NCBI RefSeq assembly: GCF_000832985.1
Contig: NZ_CP009920.1
Coordinates: forward strand, 3,900,501-3,964,500
DNA length: 64,000 bases
Origin: Priestia megaterium NBRC 15308 = ATCC 14581
Lineage (GTDB): Bacteria > Bacillota > Bacilli > Bacillales > Bacillaceae_H
Direction of reading: 5' to 3'
Shown: piece after piece, positions 35,961 to 44,731 of the stretch
Layout of the letters: every line of letters begins with the position of its first letter
Numbering within the stretch: position 1 is the first letter of the stretch
The notes under the pieces: generated by a model
The model's input: the letters and a program-made list of their open reading frames with translations, nothing else
What the model was told of the DNA's origin: nothing
Database searches by the model: none
Position numbers and translations under genes: made by a program

Positions 35961-36008
35961 AACAACAAAAAGCTATTTCAAAGATGATGAAATAGCTTTT
36001 TGTTGTTT
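35961..36008. terminator. Orphan strong hairpin terminator
   Basis: A 20-bp perfect stem with 8-base loop and T runs on both strands. No gene within 300 bases on either side points into it. Confidence 0.65.
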
Positions 36009-36285
36009 TATGAGACAGAATAGGTGACCTTAAATAAGGTTATAAAGGTTATTATACGGTCTTTTGTCATACATTTCATCATGAAAATTCTAACATTTTT
36101 AAATTTTCCCTATCAAATACTCTGCTCTACAACTCTGTTATTTGATGACCATTCAGGAAATTGCTAAAAATGCACATTATAGTTTAGAGAGCTAACTTTA
36201 TAATTAATTTTACCGTGTTAATAGTTAATTTATATAAACTAACCGAAGTAAATCCTTTGCAAACAACAAAGGATTCTTTTTTATT

Positions 36286-36405
36286 TCATTTCATACTCCT
36301 TATTATTCTCCCACCTTCGTTTTCCCATTCGTCCAGACTTATAGTGTCATTTGGATCAGGGGATATCTCGCTATTCTCTGATATGAGTAACCATTTCTTT
36401 ACCAT
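36286..36405 (-). CDS. 39-residue acidic peptide
   Basis: ATG 36405 with GGGGGTC five bases upstream. The product begins MVKKWLLISENSEISPDP and continues NDTISLDEWENEGG, acidic and soluble. Followed by a hairpin at 36251-36283. Unrecognised; call rests on the ribosome binding site and composition. Confidence 0.5.
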   Translation of the reverse strand: MVKKWLLISENSEISPDPNDTISLDEWENEGGRIIRSMK

Positions 36406-37205
36406 ACTATGACCCCCAGTATATAAGTTAACTCAAACAGTGTTTTCCTAATTTCTATTGTAATCCTTCCATTATACATACACAGACATCCAAAAAAATT
36501 TATTCATTACTCATATAAATATGATATATTCGTAGAGGAATTGCTTATTTTTTTACAAATTTCATCTAATACTTAAAAATAAAAGGCTACATCATTTCAG
36601 AATGGTGTAGCCTTTTATTTTGTTAACTAGATCAGTTACCTTTAGGGTGAATTTTTAGCCTTCAGGCTTATATATTTTTCTAACGAAAAAATATATATAA
36701 AGGCTTCGTAATTCGATTAGTGAAGGGTTATTTAATATAAATATGTATAGATAGTCTATCGTGAGGTTTGCCTAACATACATAGACTAAAAAGGTACACC
36801 TTTTTATACTATAGGAAAGCTAATGACAAAATGTCTATTTACTCTACTAAATACACCTTAATATACGCACAAAAAGTAATTAATCTTTTTATACGTTAGG
36901 AGGTTACGCAAGGTCAAATTAGCTTCTTATTTTCTCTTATAAATCACAATTAGAACAATCTTGATTGTGCAGAAATAGACGCAAAAGCTTATCAAGAACA
37001 AATCGTAAAAAGTCATAAAAAAATAGATAGTGATACATATTAGTCATGTATAATATGTATCACCATTTTACTTCTTGTTCAACAAACGCGCCTTTTAATA
37101 AAACAACTGTTTTTTAATGATTTTAGGTAAACCATCTTTATCGTTTGATAAAGGATAAATTTGCCATTACCATCAACTCAAACTTATTTACAGGGAGAGG
37201 TTAAG
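36406..37205. other. Gene-free interval with palindromes
   Basis: It holds a terminator at 36580-36620 (AAAAGGCTACA..TGTAGCCTTTT), the motif AAAAAGGTACACCTTTTT at 36788-36805, a possible scrap of coding sequence around 36970-37042 (AEIDAKAYQEQIVKSHKK) with no start, and a hairpin GTGATACATATTA..TAATATGTATCAC at 37029-37063. No intact gene. Confidence 0.5.
36788..36805. promoter_or_regulatory. Recurring palindrome AAAAAGGT-N2-ACCTTTTT
   Basis: Perfect inverted repeat and the best copy of a motif family found only in gaps between genes here (1867, 19378, 34514, 36788, 37886, 38156, 44018, 44078). Possibly a regulator site; the regulator is unknown. Confidence 0.5.
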
Positions 37206-37646
37206 ATGAAAATTTATGTTGATGCCGATGCTTGTCCGGTAAAAGATATCATTATCTCTGAAGGTACGAATGCTGAAATTCCTGTTATCCTTGTTACTAG
37301 CTTTTCTCATTTTTCTAATGTGGAACAACCATCAGGAGTGGAAACCATTTATGTTGATTCTGGAGCAGATGCTGCGGATTATCGTATTATGAGGTTAGCA
37401 GAAAAAGGAGATATAATCGTTACGCAAGATTATGGTCTTGCTTCGCTAGGTTTAGCAAAAGGGTGTGCGGTACTTCACCATAATGGGTCTAGCTATACAA
37501 ATGAAAACATTGACCAATTATTACAAACACGTTATTTGAGTGCAATGGCTCGAAAAAGTGGAAAGCGTACAAAGGGGCCAAAACCATTTACATCAGAAGA
37601 TAAAGAGAAATTTAAGGGGCTTTTTAAAAGAGCGATTTCACGTTAA
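37206..37646 (+). CDS. UPF0178 (YaiI/YqxD, DUF188) protein
   Basis: A 146-residue PIN-like protein. [42 protein letters not shown] and the C-terminal [14 protein letters not shown] are diagnostic of the family. The clustered aspartates resemble a PIN-type nuclease site, but activity is unproven. GGGAGAGG is five bases before ATG 37206. It is in the yqxD family, here outside its usual housekeeping context. Confidence 0.9.
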   Translation: MKIYVDADACPVKDIIISEGTNAEIPVILVTSFSHFSNVEQPSGVETIYVDSGADAADYRIMRLAEKGDIIVTQDYGLASLGLAKGCAVLHHNGSSYTNENIDQLLQTRYLSAMARKSGKRTKGPKPFTSEDKEKFKGLFKRAISR

Positions 37647-38320
37647 AAAAGAATCATCCATTGTTAAGAAAAACCTAGAAAAATAAATTGTCCAAATATT
37701 AAACTAACCTGCTCCGTTAGCTTAAGTACATTTCTTAACAATATTCTCTATTTATGGAGGTAAGAAAGCAAAAGAACCCTTGGGGCGGTAGGCTTCCACC
37801 AAGGATTCTTTACCCGAATCATGCAAATTTTTATGCATCGTTGATATGACTGCGTTCTTTGGATAGTTGAAAGAAACAAGAACATATAAAAAGTGCACCT
37901 TATATATATATGCTTATACGGAAAAATATAGTATCTCCATCAAAAAAGTGCTATTGTTTATTTGCAGTTATTTCTTTCATATTCACCTACGTGTGAACCC
38001 TATTAAAAGCAACCTCGCTTGCCAATACCGAGGTTGCTTTTTATTTTGTTAACGATAATAATGACTTTCACCTCGTATAATAGATTTAAATATTTTGTCC
38101 GTAAAAGTATATTTTTCATTTAAATAGACGTTTTTTGAATCATTTTTTCATTGTCTAAAAAGGTGTACCTTCTTATCATTAGATTTTTATGTTTAGCAAT
38201 AGGGGTAGTTCAATAGTGTGTGGTCTTTACTATGAATGCGATTTGTTACCATAATGCATAAGTGCAAAATATTAGGATAATCTATTGTATAGCATTTATA
38301 TCCTATCGGAGGTAACAAAT
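37647..38320. other. Gene-free interval
   Basis: It holds a terminator at 37770-37812 (AAAGAACCCTTGG..CCAAGGATTCTTT), a second at 38005-38046 (AAAGCAACCTCG..CGAGGTTGCTTT), and two members of the AAAAAGGTGTACCTT motif family (37886-37906 and 38156-38173). A 61-codon frame at 37867 shows no protein-like pattern. Confidence 0.5.
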
Positions 38321-39322
38321 TTGAGCAGAAACAACAATAGATTAACTTCCTCAGAAATTACAAGCCTGTGGGTACAATACATTCGGGAAACAATGGCAAT
38401 TTGTATTAGCAAATACGTATTAGCAACCGTTAAAGACTCCGGAATTCGATCCCTTTTCGAATTTTGTTTAGGATTATCTGAAAAGCATCTTAAAGTGTTA
38501 ACGAAGATTTTAAATAACGAGAATTTCCCTCTACCAAATGGCTTCACGGATAAAGATGTAAACCTGCAAGCTTCTTCTTTATTTACAGATTCCTTTTGGC
38601 TACAGTACATACATGATATGACAATTCATGGATTATCAGGATATGGTATGTCTTTTAGTGGCTCAGTTCGAAAAGATATACGGGATCATTACTATCAATG
38701 TAATATTGATGCGATGGACGTTTATAATAAATCAATTGATATTCTCTTATCTAAAGGAATTTATGAAAGAGATCCTTATTATTCTACGCCACAAAACAGT
38801 GAATTCATTACGGACTTAGGATATGCAATGGACATATTGGGGAAGAAAAGGCCTTTAAATACGATGGAGGCTTCAAATATATACTTTAATTTGAGAAAGA
38901 GTATTGCAGCAAAGGGGATTATTCTTGGTTTTCAGCAAGTAACTAAGGACAAAAAAGCACATAAATTTATGGGTGATGCTTTAAATTTGTACAACAAACA
39001 TATTGGTATTTTTTCTTCGATATTACATGAAGCCAACCTTCATTCTCCAGGGTTATTAGACACCCAAGTTACAAATTCGAAAGTAGCTCCTTTCTCAGAT
39101 AAATTAATGTTATTTCATGCCGGGTTTATGTTTAATTTAGCAATGATATATTACTCCAATGCTATGGCTACAAGTATGAGGATAGATGTAATAACACATT
39201 GTGAAGCATCTATTCTAAGGGATTTAAAACTTACTATAAGTTGGGGAAACATTATGATTGAAAGAGGATGGATAGAGAAACCTCCTCAAGCAAATGATCG
39301 AAAGGAATTGCCTCATAATTAA
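38321..39322 (+). CDS. DUF3231-family protein (first of tandem pair)
   Basis: A 333-residue protein made of two ferritin-like helical halves, the DUF3231 architecture: LTSSEITSLWVQYIRETMAICISKY.., ENFPLPNGFTDKDVN in the first half, and TMEASNIYFNLRKSIAAKGIILGFQQV with SPGLLDTQVTNSKVAPFSDKLMLFH in the second. The family is common in spore-formers and related to CotF-type spore proteins. TTG 38321 has GGAGG eight bases upstream. Function unproven. Followed by a homologue 166 bases downstream. Confidence 0.85.
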   Translation: MSRNNNRLTSSEITSLWVQYIRETMAICISKYVLATVKDSGIRSLFEFCLGLSEKHLKVLTKILNNENFPLPNGFTDKDVNLQASSLFTDSFWLQYIHDMTIHGLSGYGMSFSGSVRKDIRDHYYQCNIDAMDVYNKSIDILLSKGIYERDPYYSTPQNSEFITDLGYAMDILGKKRPLNTMEASNIYFNLRKSIAAKGIILGFQQVTKDKKAHKFMGDALNLYNKHIGIFSSILHEANLHSPGLLDTQVTNSKVAPFSDKLMLFHAGFMFNLAMIYYSNAMATSMRIDVITHCEASILRDLKLTISWGNIMIERGWIEKPPQANDRKELPHN

Positions 39323-39488
39323 AGTTTAGAATAAGACAACAGGACGTTAATCGAGCATCTTACTTTACCAATGCACAGGTTGAGATTTATTTAAATAATT
39401 TTTCTGGAAAAACTATAGTTTAGGGATTAGAAGAATAGATATTCTTTTAATGGTAAATCTAAGAAAAAATCGGTTTAGGAGATTTCAT

Positions 39489-40475
39489 ATGGAAAAATTA
39501 AATTCTGCGGAAATAGGTAAACTTTGGGCTATATATATGGGTAATAGCATGGCTACATGTATTCTAAGTTATTTTCTCCAACATGTTGAAGACCAAGATG
39601 TAAAGAAGTTATTAGAAAATGCATTAAACTTGAGTAAAGAATTTCAAAGTACTATAAAAGATACTTTCATAAAAGAGAACATTCCCATTCCAAATGGTTT
39701 CACAAAAGATGATGTTAATCTTGCTGCTCCAAGATTATTTGAAGATGAGTTCTATGTACATTATTTAAGATACGTAACTAAAGTAGGGCTTAGTCTTTAC
39801 AGTGTAGGAATACCGTTAATGTATAGAGCGGATATAAGGAAATTTTCTCTTTATTGTATGGAGTCAACTATAGAATTGGGTGAACATATCAAAGATGTTT
39901 CAATAATTAAAGGGTGGGTTATTAAATCGCCTATTATTCCGGCACCACAAAAAGTAAATATAGCACATAAAAATTATTTAAAAGGTTTCATTGGAGATGT
40001 ACGACCTTTACATGCGTTAGAAATTGCTCATTTATACGATAATCTAGAGACAAACGTGGCAAGCAAAGCCTTGGTAATGGCGTTTAGTCAAGTTACAAAA
40101 ACGAAAAAGATTCGAAATTTATTTATAAAAGGAGAAGAACTTACTTATAAAGCGATTGAAGGTTATATAAAAAAACTTCATGATGATAACTTGCCTTCTC
40201 CAGAACTAATTGATCATTTAGTGACAACTTCAACATTTTCTCCTTTTTCCGATAAATTAATGGTTTTTCATAAGATGGATATGTTTTCAATGAGAGTAAG
40301 AAATTTTGGAAATTCAGTAGCAGTAAACGGAAGACGCGATTTAGCGCTAATGTATGCAGATTTTTTAAAGGATATAACAGGATTTGTTCATGACGCAGCC
40401 GATATCATGATAGAAAATGGGTGGATGGAAACACCGCCCGAAGCTGCTGATAGAGAAGACTTATCTTCAGAGTAA
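39489..40475 (+). CDS. DUF3231-family protein (second of tandem pair)
   Basis: A 328-residue homologue of the preceding gene with the same two-half layout (LNSAEIGKLWAIYMGNSMATC, ENIPIPNGFTKDDVN, LHALEIAHLYDNLETNVASKAL, SPELIDHLVTTSTFSPFSDKLM). ATG 39489 follows AGGAG by seven bases. The two are perhaps 35-40% identical by eye, so the duplication is old. Probably co-transcribed. Confidence 0.85.
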   Translation: MEKLNSAEIGKLWAIYMGNSMATCILSYFLQHVEDQDVKKLLENALNLSKEFQSTIKDTFIKENIPIPNGFTKDDVNLAAPRLFEDEFYVHYLRYVTKVGLSLYSVGIPLMYRADIRKFSLYCMESTIELGEHIKDVSIIKGWVIKSPIIPAPQKVNIAHKNYLKGFIGDVRPLHALEIAHLYDNLETNVASKALVMAFSQVTKTKKIRNLFIKGEELTYKAIEGYIKKLHDDNLPSPELIDHLVTTSTFSPFSDKLMVFHKMDMFSMRVRNFGNSVAVNGRRDLALMYADFLKDITGFVHDAADIMIENGWMETPPEAADREDLSSE

Positions 40476-40950
40476 GGGCTACACAGTTGTCAATGGTAGG
40501 CGTGACGGGAGGCATTAAGGAATCGACAATGTCTTTATACGAAGACCCTCATAGCACTCCAACAATCGTGTTTGAGTGCCAACCGGCGAGAGAGCCCCTT
40601 CACTTTCGTTTACCATACCTATTTTCTCCTAGCAGTATTCTAGACCATGCAGCATTTCTCCTCCGTTTCCGCATTTCCTCATGCAAACGACAGGCTCGTT
40701 ACCAAGCATGCCGTTTTGGACGGAGATTGCTTTTGCGTCTAGATGAGTAGCGTTTGCTATACTGTAAGAAAGCGACTTCTTGTCGCACCATTATCGGTAC
40801 TATAGTAAAGCAACCCTAGAGTTATAAATCCAGGGTTATCTTAGTAATGGTTATTCAGGTAGAATAAACTTTATTTACTTTTTCAACAACACTTCTAATT
40901 GCACAAACTCATCTCTATTTCTACGTGTAGAGAAAACCTCTCTATTCCTC
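40476..40950. other. Interval with a GC-richer segment
   Basis: About 40490-40760 is clearly richer in G and C than its surroundings (for example GCCAACCGGCGAGAGAGCCCC). Frames through it on either strand have no ribosome binding site and no family resemblance. It may be a scrap of a mobile element or an RNA. A terminator (AACCCTAG..CAGGGTT) lies at 40802-40838. Confidence 0.5.
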
Positions 40951-41787
40951 CTATATCTGGTGGAGTTCTAGGTATTCTTTTAATGTTTGCTGTAACGTTC
41001 CTTTTGTTTCTGCCTTTTCTTCAAAGGAGATTCCTGAGTGAATCATGGTCCTAACTAGGTCAGCACGTAAACCTGTAAGAATAGCTTTACATCCCATCAT
41101 TGAAATTCCAGTTAACACTTTCTGAAAATGATCAATAACATGCATCTCCATGTTAGCAGCTCCAGAAAGGTCTATAATTAATGTTTGAATCTTTAAATCT
41201 GATATGGCTGTCAGTACTTTCTCCTCAATCGTTTGGATACGGTATGTGTCTATCATTCCGATTAACGGTAATACAGCTATGGATTGACTAAGTGGTATAA
41301 CAGGAACCGATAAATGTTCAACTAATTCTCTCTGAGAAGCGATTAATTCATCTTTATATTTTGAATAACTAATTAGAAAAGTGTTAAGAAACTGGTCAAT
41401 CCGATCATTAATCTGTTTCTCTAAGGCATAAAATTCTTCACGGCTATTAAATAGGTTATTTATTCGATCATATTGATAGAGAAAATGCCATAATGTTCGC
41501 CTAATAGACTGTACCCATTCTAGTTTGAAGGCAAGAGTTAAGGAGTGCTCAGCCCAGGCTACCCCTTCTTGTTGAGCGAAAGCAACAAGTTGTTCTTCCT
41601 TTTGCTCCACGACATATAGAGATAACTTTTGAGCATTTTTTAAAAGATCAATATTTCCAGTTTCTAAAATGTCATTAATCTTAGAGGCTACGTTAACCGC
41701 CTCTGATAAGAGTTTATCTTGGAAATTTTGTCTGTTATCTTTAATAAAATCGGTCATTTTCTCTCTTGAATTATAAATAATCTCCAT
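40951..41787 (-). CDS. RsbR-like STAS protein, diverged
   Basis: A 278-residue protein with a helical N-terminal domain and a C-terminal STAS domain (SIAVLPLIGMIDTYRIQTIEEKVL, IIDLSGAANMEMHVIDHFQKVL, GLRADLVRTMIHSGI). Unlike the two RsbR proteins at 21.4 and 24.9 kb, the DLSG loop is followed by AANMEM rather than VxIVDT, so the threonine phosphorylated by RsbT is missing. It could be a stressosome subunit insensitive to phosphorylation or a different STAS regulator. Confidence 0.82.
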   Translation of the reverse strand: MEIIYNSREKMTDFIKDNRQNFQDKLLSEAVNVASKINDILETGNIDLLKNAQKLSLYVVEQKEEQLVAFAQQEGVAWAEHSLTLAFKLEWVQSIRRTLWHFLYQYDRINNLFNSREEFYALEKQINDRIDQFLNTFLISYSKYKDELIASQRELVEHLSVPVIPLSQSIAVLPLIGMIDTYRIQTIEEKVLTAISDLKIQTLIIDLSGAANMEMHVIDHFQKVLTGISMMGCKAILTGLRADLVRTMIHSGISFEEKAETKGTLQQTLKEYLELHQI

Positions 41788-42174
41788 TTTGAATACGCCC
41801 CTTATTTACTGACTATTGTTACCCTTAATTAATAAATATCCCCAAATGAATTATTATTTATTTTTATGCCTTGTACTCCCCATACTAAATATGTTTTTAA
41901 ATAAGATCCTTTACATCTTTACCCTTAAACATACATTTCGCATACATCTTTTATACCATATCTATCTGTAGTTTCAACTATGTTGCATTTGTCATATATC
42001 ACCTAATCTCAATACAACATTACATTTTTTGTTTTTTTTACAAATTTATTTCATTTTTAAAATCTTTATTTCAATTATTGAAGGTAATAACTTATAAATA
42101 TACCCTATGTTAAAATGGATTAAACCTTAATTTGTAAAATTTCTTTAAATAGTGAGAAAGGGGTTTGGTGATAC
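41788..42174. other. Divergent upstream region
   Basis: AT-rich, no gene. It must hold promoters of the STAS gene (left) and the 79-residue gene (right). No clear operator. Confidence 0.45.
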
Positions 42175-42414
42175 ATGACAATAATAAAAATCAAAGAAAT
42201 GTTAGAAACGTTATTACGATATGAAGATAGTGAAATCACTCATACCTTTTGTAGTGGAAATCATACCTTTTCTCTCAGTTATTCTAAAGAACTAAAGAAT
42301 TTTCAAGTGAAGAATATTGAAACAGGCCATATTGAATATTTTCCGGATGTGGAGACTACATCTTTAGCTTTGTATAGAATAATAAGTACTGTGGAAAAAG
42401 AAGTCACTGAGTAA
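42175..42414 (+). CDS. 79-residue protein, pair member B
   Basis: Paralogue of the gene at 35409: MTIIKIKEMLETLLRYEDSE, ITHTFCSG, then a helical C-terminus (ETTSLALYRIIST). The upstream GGTG and AAAGGGG both precede ATG. Unknown function; conservation of two copies argues for a real gene. Confidence 0.65.
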   Translation: MTIIKIKEMLETLLRYEDSEITHTFCSGNHTFSLSYSKELKNFQVKNIETGHIEYFPDVETTSLALYRIISTVEKEVTE

Positions 42415-42487
42415 TAATTCATTTCAAAGTTTACATAATAGGTATTCTCAGAAATACTATACGAAAAGGCTCTTTATAGAAAAACAC

Positions 42488-42519
42488 GTAAGCACCTTGA
42501 TAAAATAGAGGTGCTTTTA
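42488..42519. terminator. Terminator
   Basis: AAGCACCT..AGGTGCTT stem with a T run between convergent genes. Confidence 0.75.
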
Positions 42520-43038
42520 CATGTTTATTTCTTCTTTATCATCCAGTATTTCTTTCTTTAACGTTTCAAAGTCTCTTTTAGTTACTTTTTCAATCTTATC
42601 AAATAATTCATTGCCTTTGAATACTCCTTTCTCTTCTAGTACTTCTTCTAACGCTTTAAATCTTACTCTAGATAAAACAACCTCATTTACGGCATTTACC
42701 ATCAATTTCTGATCTTTTGTAAGTTCTTTTTCTTTGGCTGGTTCTTGTTGTAGCTTAATTCTAAATACGACTTTTGTGTCATCTGATATCTCTGCAGCTT
42801 GATAAAAAGTACTGTGTGAAATATTTTTCATTTTGAGTTTCTCATTTGTATCAACAATAGTAAGCTCAAAATCGGGGCTCTCGAAAAAGAAGTCATATAA
42901 GTTATAATCTTTTTTTCCTATAACCGAAAATGCAAAACCAATCTTTTTTAGCTGCTCACCTGTAGGGGAATGTGTAATTGTTTTTTCTTCAAAATTTTCA
43001 ACATTAAATTCAACATCATTAATAATTAATTGTGTCAA
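42517..43038 (-). CDS. Unrecognised 173-residue soluble protein
   Basis: TTG 43038 is preceded by AGAGGTG at six bases. The N-terminal half is beta-rich (LIINDVEFNVENFEEK, KKIGFAFSVIGKKDYN) and recalls DUF3219/YkvR-like proteins only weakly. The C-terminal ~65 residues are charged and helical. No signal or membrane segment. It stands alone near a decayed small gene. Confidence 0.65.
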   Translation of the reverse strand: MTQLIINDVEFNVENFEEKTITHSPTGEQLKKIGFAFSVIGKKDYNLYDFFFESPDFELTIVDTNEKLKMKNISHSTFYQAAEISDDTKVVFRIKLQQEPAKEKELTKDQKLMVNAVNEVVLSRVRFKALEEVLEEKGVFKGNELFDKIEKVTKRDFETLKKEILDDKEEINM

Positions 43039-43183
43039 CCCAATCACCTCTTTATCCCTATTAATACGACGAGCCTTAAAAGATTCCCTGTTTTCTCAAA
43101 AAAAAAGGACACTAATGAATTAGTATCCTTAAAGGATTATTCAGAAAACCTTGTGTTTGAAAGGATAATTAGTAAAGGTTGAT

Positions 43184-43338
43184 TGTAATGTTATATTTAA
43201 AGAAAAAAGTATACTGTTTTGTGGTTATATAACAATGGTACTTGTGAAATTGAGTTACAAGATTTATGAGGAAAAGTTAAATTAGTATCAGTTTCTGAGT
43301 TTAAAGTGCTTAAAAAAACATCAGTTTTTCTAATCTGA
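43184..43338 (+). pseudogene. Decayed relative of the 47-residue gene at 20793
   Basis: The frame ending at 43338 reads RKKYTVLWLYNNGTCEIELQDL, stop, GKVKLVSVSEFKVLKKTS. It aligns with the 47-residue protein (VLYRGKRFKIIHIYSSGYCEL), but has an in-frame TAA near the start, a TGA in the middle and a likely frameshift. The gene is dead, and marks the second copy of the Spo0E/small-gene unit. Confidence 0.6.
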
Positions 43339-43350
43339 TGTTTTTTAAGT
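43312..43350. terminator. Terminator
   Basis: AAAAAAACATCAG/CTGATGTTTTTT stem between the pseudogene and the Spo0E-domain gene. Confidence 0.75.
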
Positions 43351-43390
43351 ATTTATACATTTAGTTTAAAGCGTTATAAAAGATAGATTT

Positions 43391-43831
43391 TCACGAACGA
43401 GTTGTTAACTTCCGTAAATTTTGAAGGGCAACAAAACCTGCTTTAGTTCCATTATCAACTAGAACTAAAGCAGTACATACTCCAAATGTTGCTAGATTTG
43501 AATGAGCAATCAATTGGGCAGAACAAAAACGAATATTACTTCTTGCAAGCTCAACGGCTTTTACCTCATATTTGAAATCACTAATTTTATAATTACTATA
43601 GGAGTGTCTCATTCTAGGTAGATCTCCTCCGTAATCTAAAAACATGTTAGTTGAACTAGAATAAGATTTCATATGCAAATTTATAAGCTTGTCCAAATCT
43701 TGACTACACTTAATTGTTTTTTTATCTAAAAGTCCATAATTACTACCTAGATCAATTAATTCTTTCCTTTTTTTTGCAATGTACTTTCGTAAGTCTTTTA
43801 TTTGACCTACTGAATTGATTAGCATTGACAT
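43391..43831 (-). CDS. Spo0E-domain protein with long C-terminal extension (copy 2)
   Basis: 146 residues, the same length as the copy at 19579 and more than 85% identical by eye. It keeps KRKELIDLGSNYG, SQDLDKLIN and the whole C-terminal extension (GGDLPRMRHSYSNYK, YEVKAVELARSNIR, NLATFGVCTALVLV). Conservation over the extension, with scattered substitutions, argues that this extra domain is functional. It points leftward, so the two copies form an inverted pair 24 kb apart. Confidence 0.75.
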   Translation of the reverse strand: MSMLINSVGQIKDLRKYIAKKRKELIDLGSNYGLLDKKTIKCSQDLDKLINLHMKSYSSSTNMFLDYGGDLPRMRHSYSNYKISDFKYEVKAVELARSNIRFCSAQLIAHSNLATFGVCTALVLVDNGTKAGFVALQNLRKLTTRS

Positions 43832-44286
43832 AGCTTTTTCTCACCTCATCGAAATTTTTCAGTTTCTAGGAAATTTAGTAGGTCTATAATAAAAAGATAG
43901 AGCCAATAAAAAATATTATGAGCAATATAAGATAGAATGAAAATGGTTTCTACAAAACATATCAAAAAATTACAAGAAAACACAAAAAATATAGACATTA
44001 ATGAGCTATCCCATTCGAAAAAGTATACTTTTTCGAATGGGATAGCTGTTTTTTAAGTCATTTTTCCCCAATCCAAAAAGGTGTACTTTTTGGGGCTATC
44101 TATATTGGAAAACCTTAATCATAAATTAGCTATACATAGTTAAGGGGATTCTGGTGCATAAGTGTTGAAATATTGTTATTGAGAATCTACCAGAAGAAGA
44201 TATTCTTTATTTCGAGGGTCATTGTCCATTAATTGCAATTCTGAGTGTTTCTCATACTACTATTTTTAGTGAAGGAGTTGAGAAAA
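43832..44286. promoter_or_regulatory. Upstream region of Spo0E-domain gene 2
   Basis: The first 200 bases mirror the upstream region of copy 1. It includes the 44-bp palindrome and a related element at 44076-44097 (CCAAAAAGGTGTACTTTTTGG). A frame in 44176-44343 (NLPEEDILYFEGHCP..) is protein-like but has no start; it may be a gene scrap. Confidence 0.55.
44004..44047. repeat. Perfect 44-bp palindrome
   Basis: Half-site AGCTATCCCATTCGAAAAAG then TA, and its exact complement, with no loop. The centre AAAAAGTATACTTTTT belongs to the recurring intergenic motif family, and the equivalent place upstream of Spo0E copy 1 has AAAGTACACTTTTTT. A GTTTTTTAAG run follows on the plus strand, so a terminator role is possible, although no gene reads into it from the left. 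Confidence 0.7.
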
Positions 44287-44731
44287 TTGAAAAAAATCAT
44301 ATACTGGATTATTTTTATTTTGTTGATTTTAGCTTATGTGACTGACGTAGAAAATATTGACTTAAAGGATTTATTCTCTTCGTCACAAGAAAGTACCACA
44401 TCCTATGATAGATAAAGTAATCTATTTTCCGACTGATAAATACTCTAAAACCGCAGCGCATACTGAACATGCCATTAACAAGGGTAAGTCAGCTATTTGT
44501 ACAATTAATCCTGATGGGGCAGAAGAGAACAGAAGCCAATCTTTAAAGAGGCTTCCTATTAAGTAAGGTTATGATAGAAGAGAATTTTCAATGACATTTT
44601 GTGGTGAAGGAGGAACAGGTGTAGAAATTGAGTATGCTAAGCCTGCTGATAATCGGAGCACAGGTTCTTTGATATCTTATCACGTCGATCAATTGCCTAG
44701 TGGAACAAAGGTTTTAATTCAGATAAAATAA
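44287..44731 (+). pseudogene. NucA/NucB-type DNase, inactivated
   Basis: TTG 44287 with GAAGGAG upstream starts MKKIIYWIIFILLILAYV, an export signal. After a frameshift near 44408, the frame reads KVIYFPTDKYSKTAAHTEHAI.., AICTINPDGAEENRSQSLKRLPIK, then an in-frame TAA, then GYDRREFSMTFCGEGGTG and PADNRSTGSLISYH. This is the layout of secreted NucB (TSSHIEEAI, IDRDGA, GYDRDEWPMAMC, SPSDNRGAGSW). The catalytic DEWPM block is also altered. A dead extracellular DNase. Confidence 0.75.

Larger units (their letters stand above)
35634..36285. other. Interval with two terminators
   Basis: No gene. Besides the terminator at 35732 it has a 20-bp stem at 35961-36008 (AACAACAAAAAGCTATTTCA and its complement), far from any recognised gene; it may end a gene that has been lost. 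Confidence 0.5.

Noticed and set aside
36215-36412. 65-codon plus-strand frame
   Set aside because: It is antisense to a better-supported 39-residue minus-strand gene and crosses its terminator.
37867-38052. 61-codon frame with aromatic-rich product
   Set aside because: Overlaps a terminator stem and lacks a ribosome binding site; typical of AT-rich random frames.
38296-38610. 104-codon minus-strand frame inside DUF3231 gene
   Set aside because: Antisense shadow of a clearly coding gene.
40487-40750. 87-codon plus-strand frame in the GC-rich segment
   Set aside because: No ribosome binding site, unusual composition rich in Arg/Leu/Ser and no family resemblance; openness is explained by higher GC.
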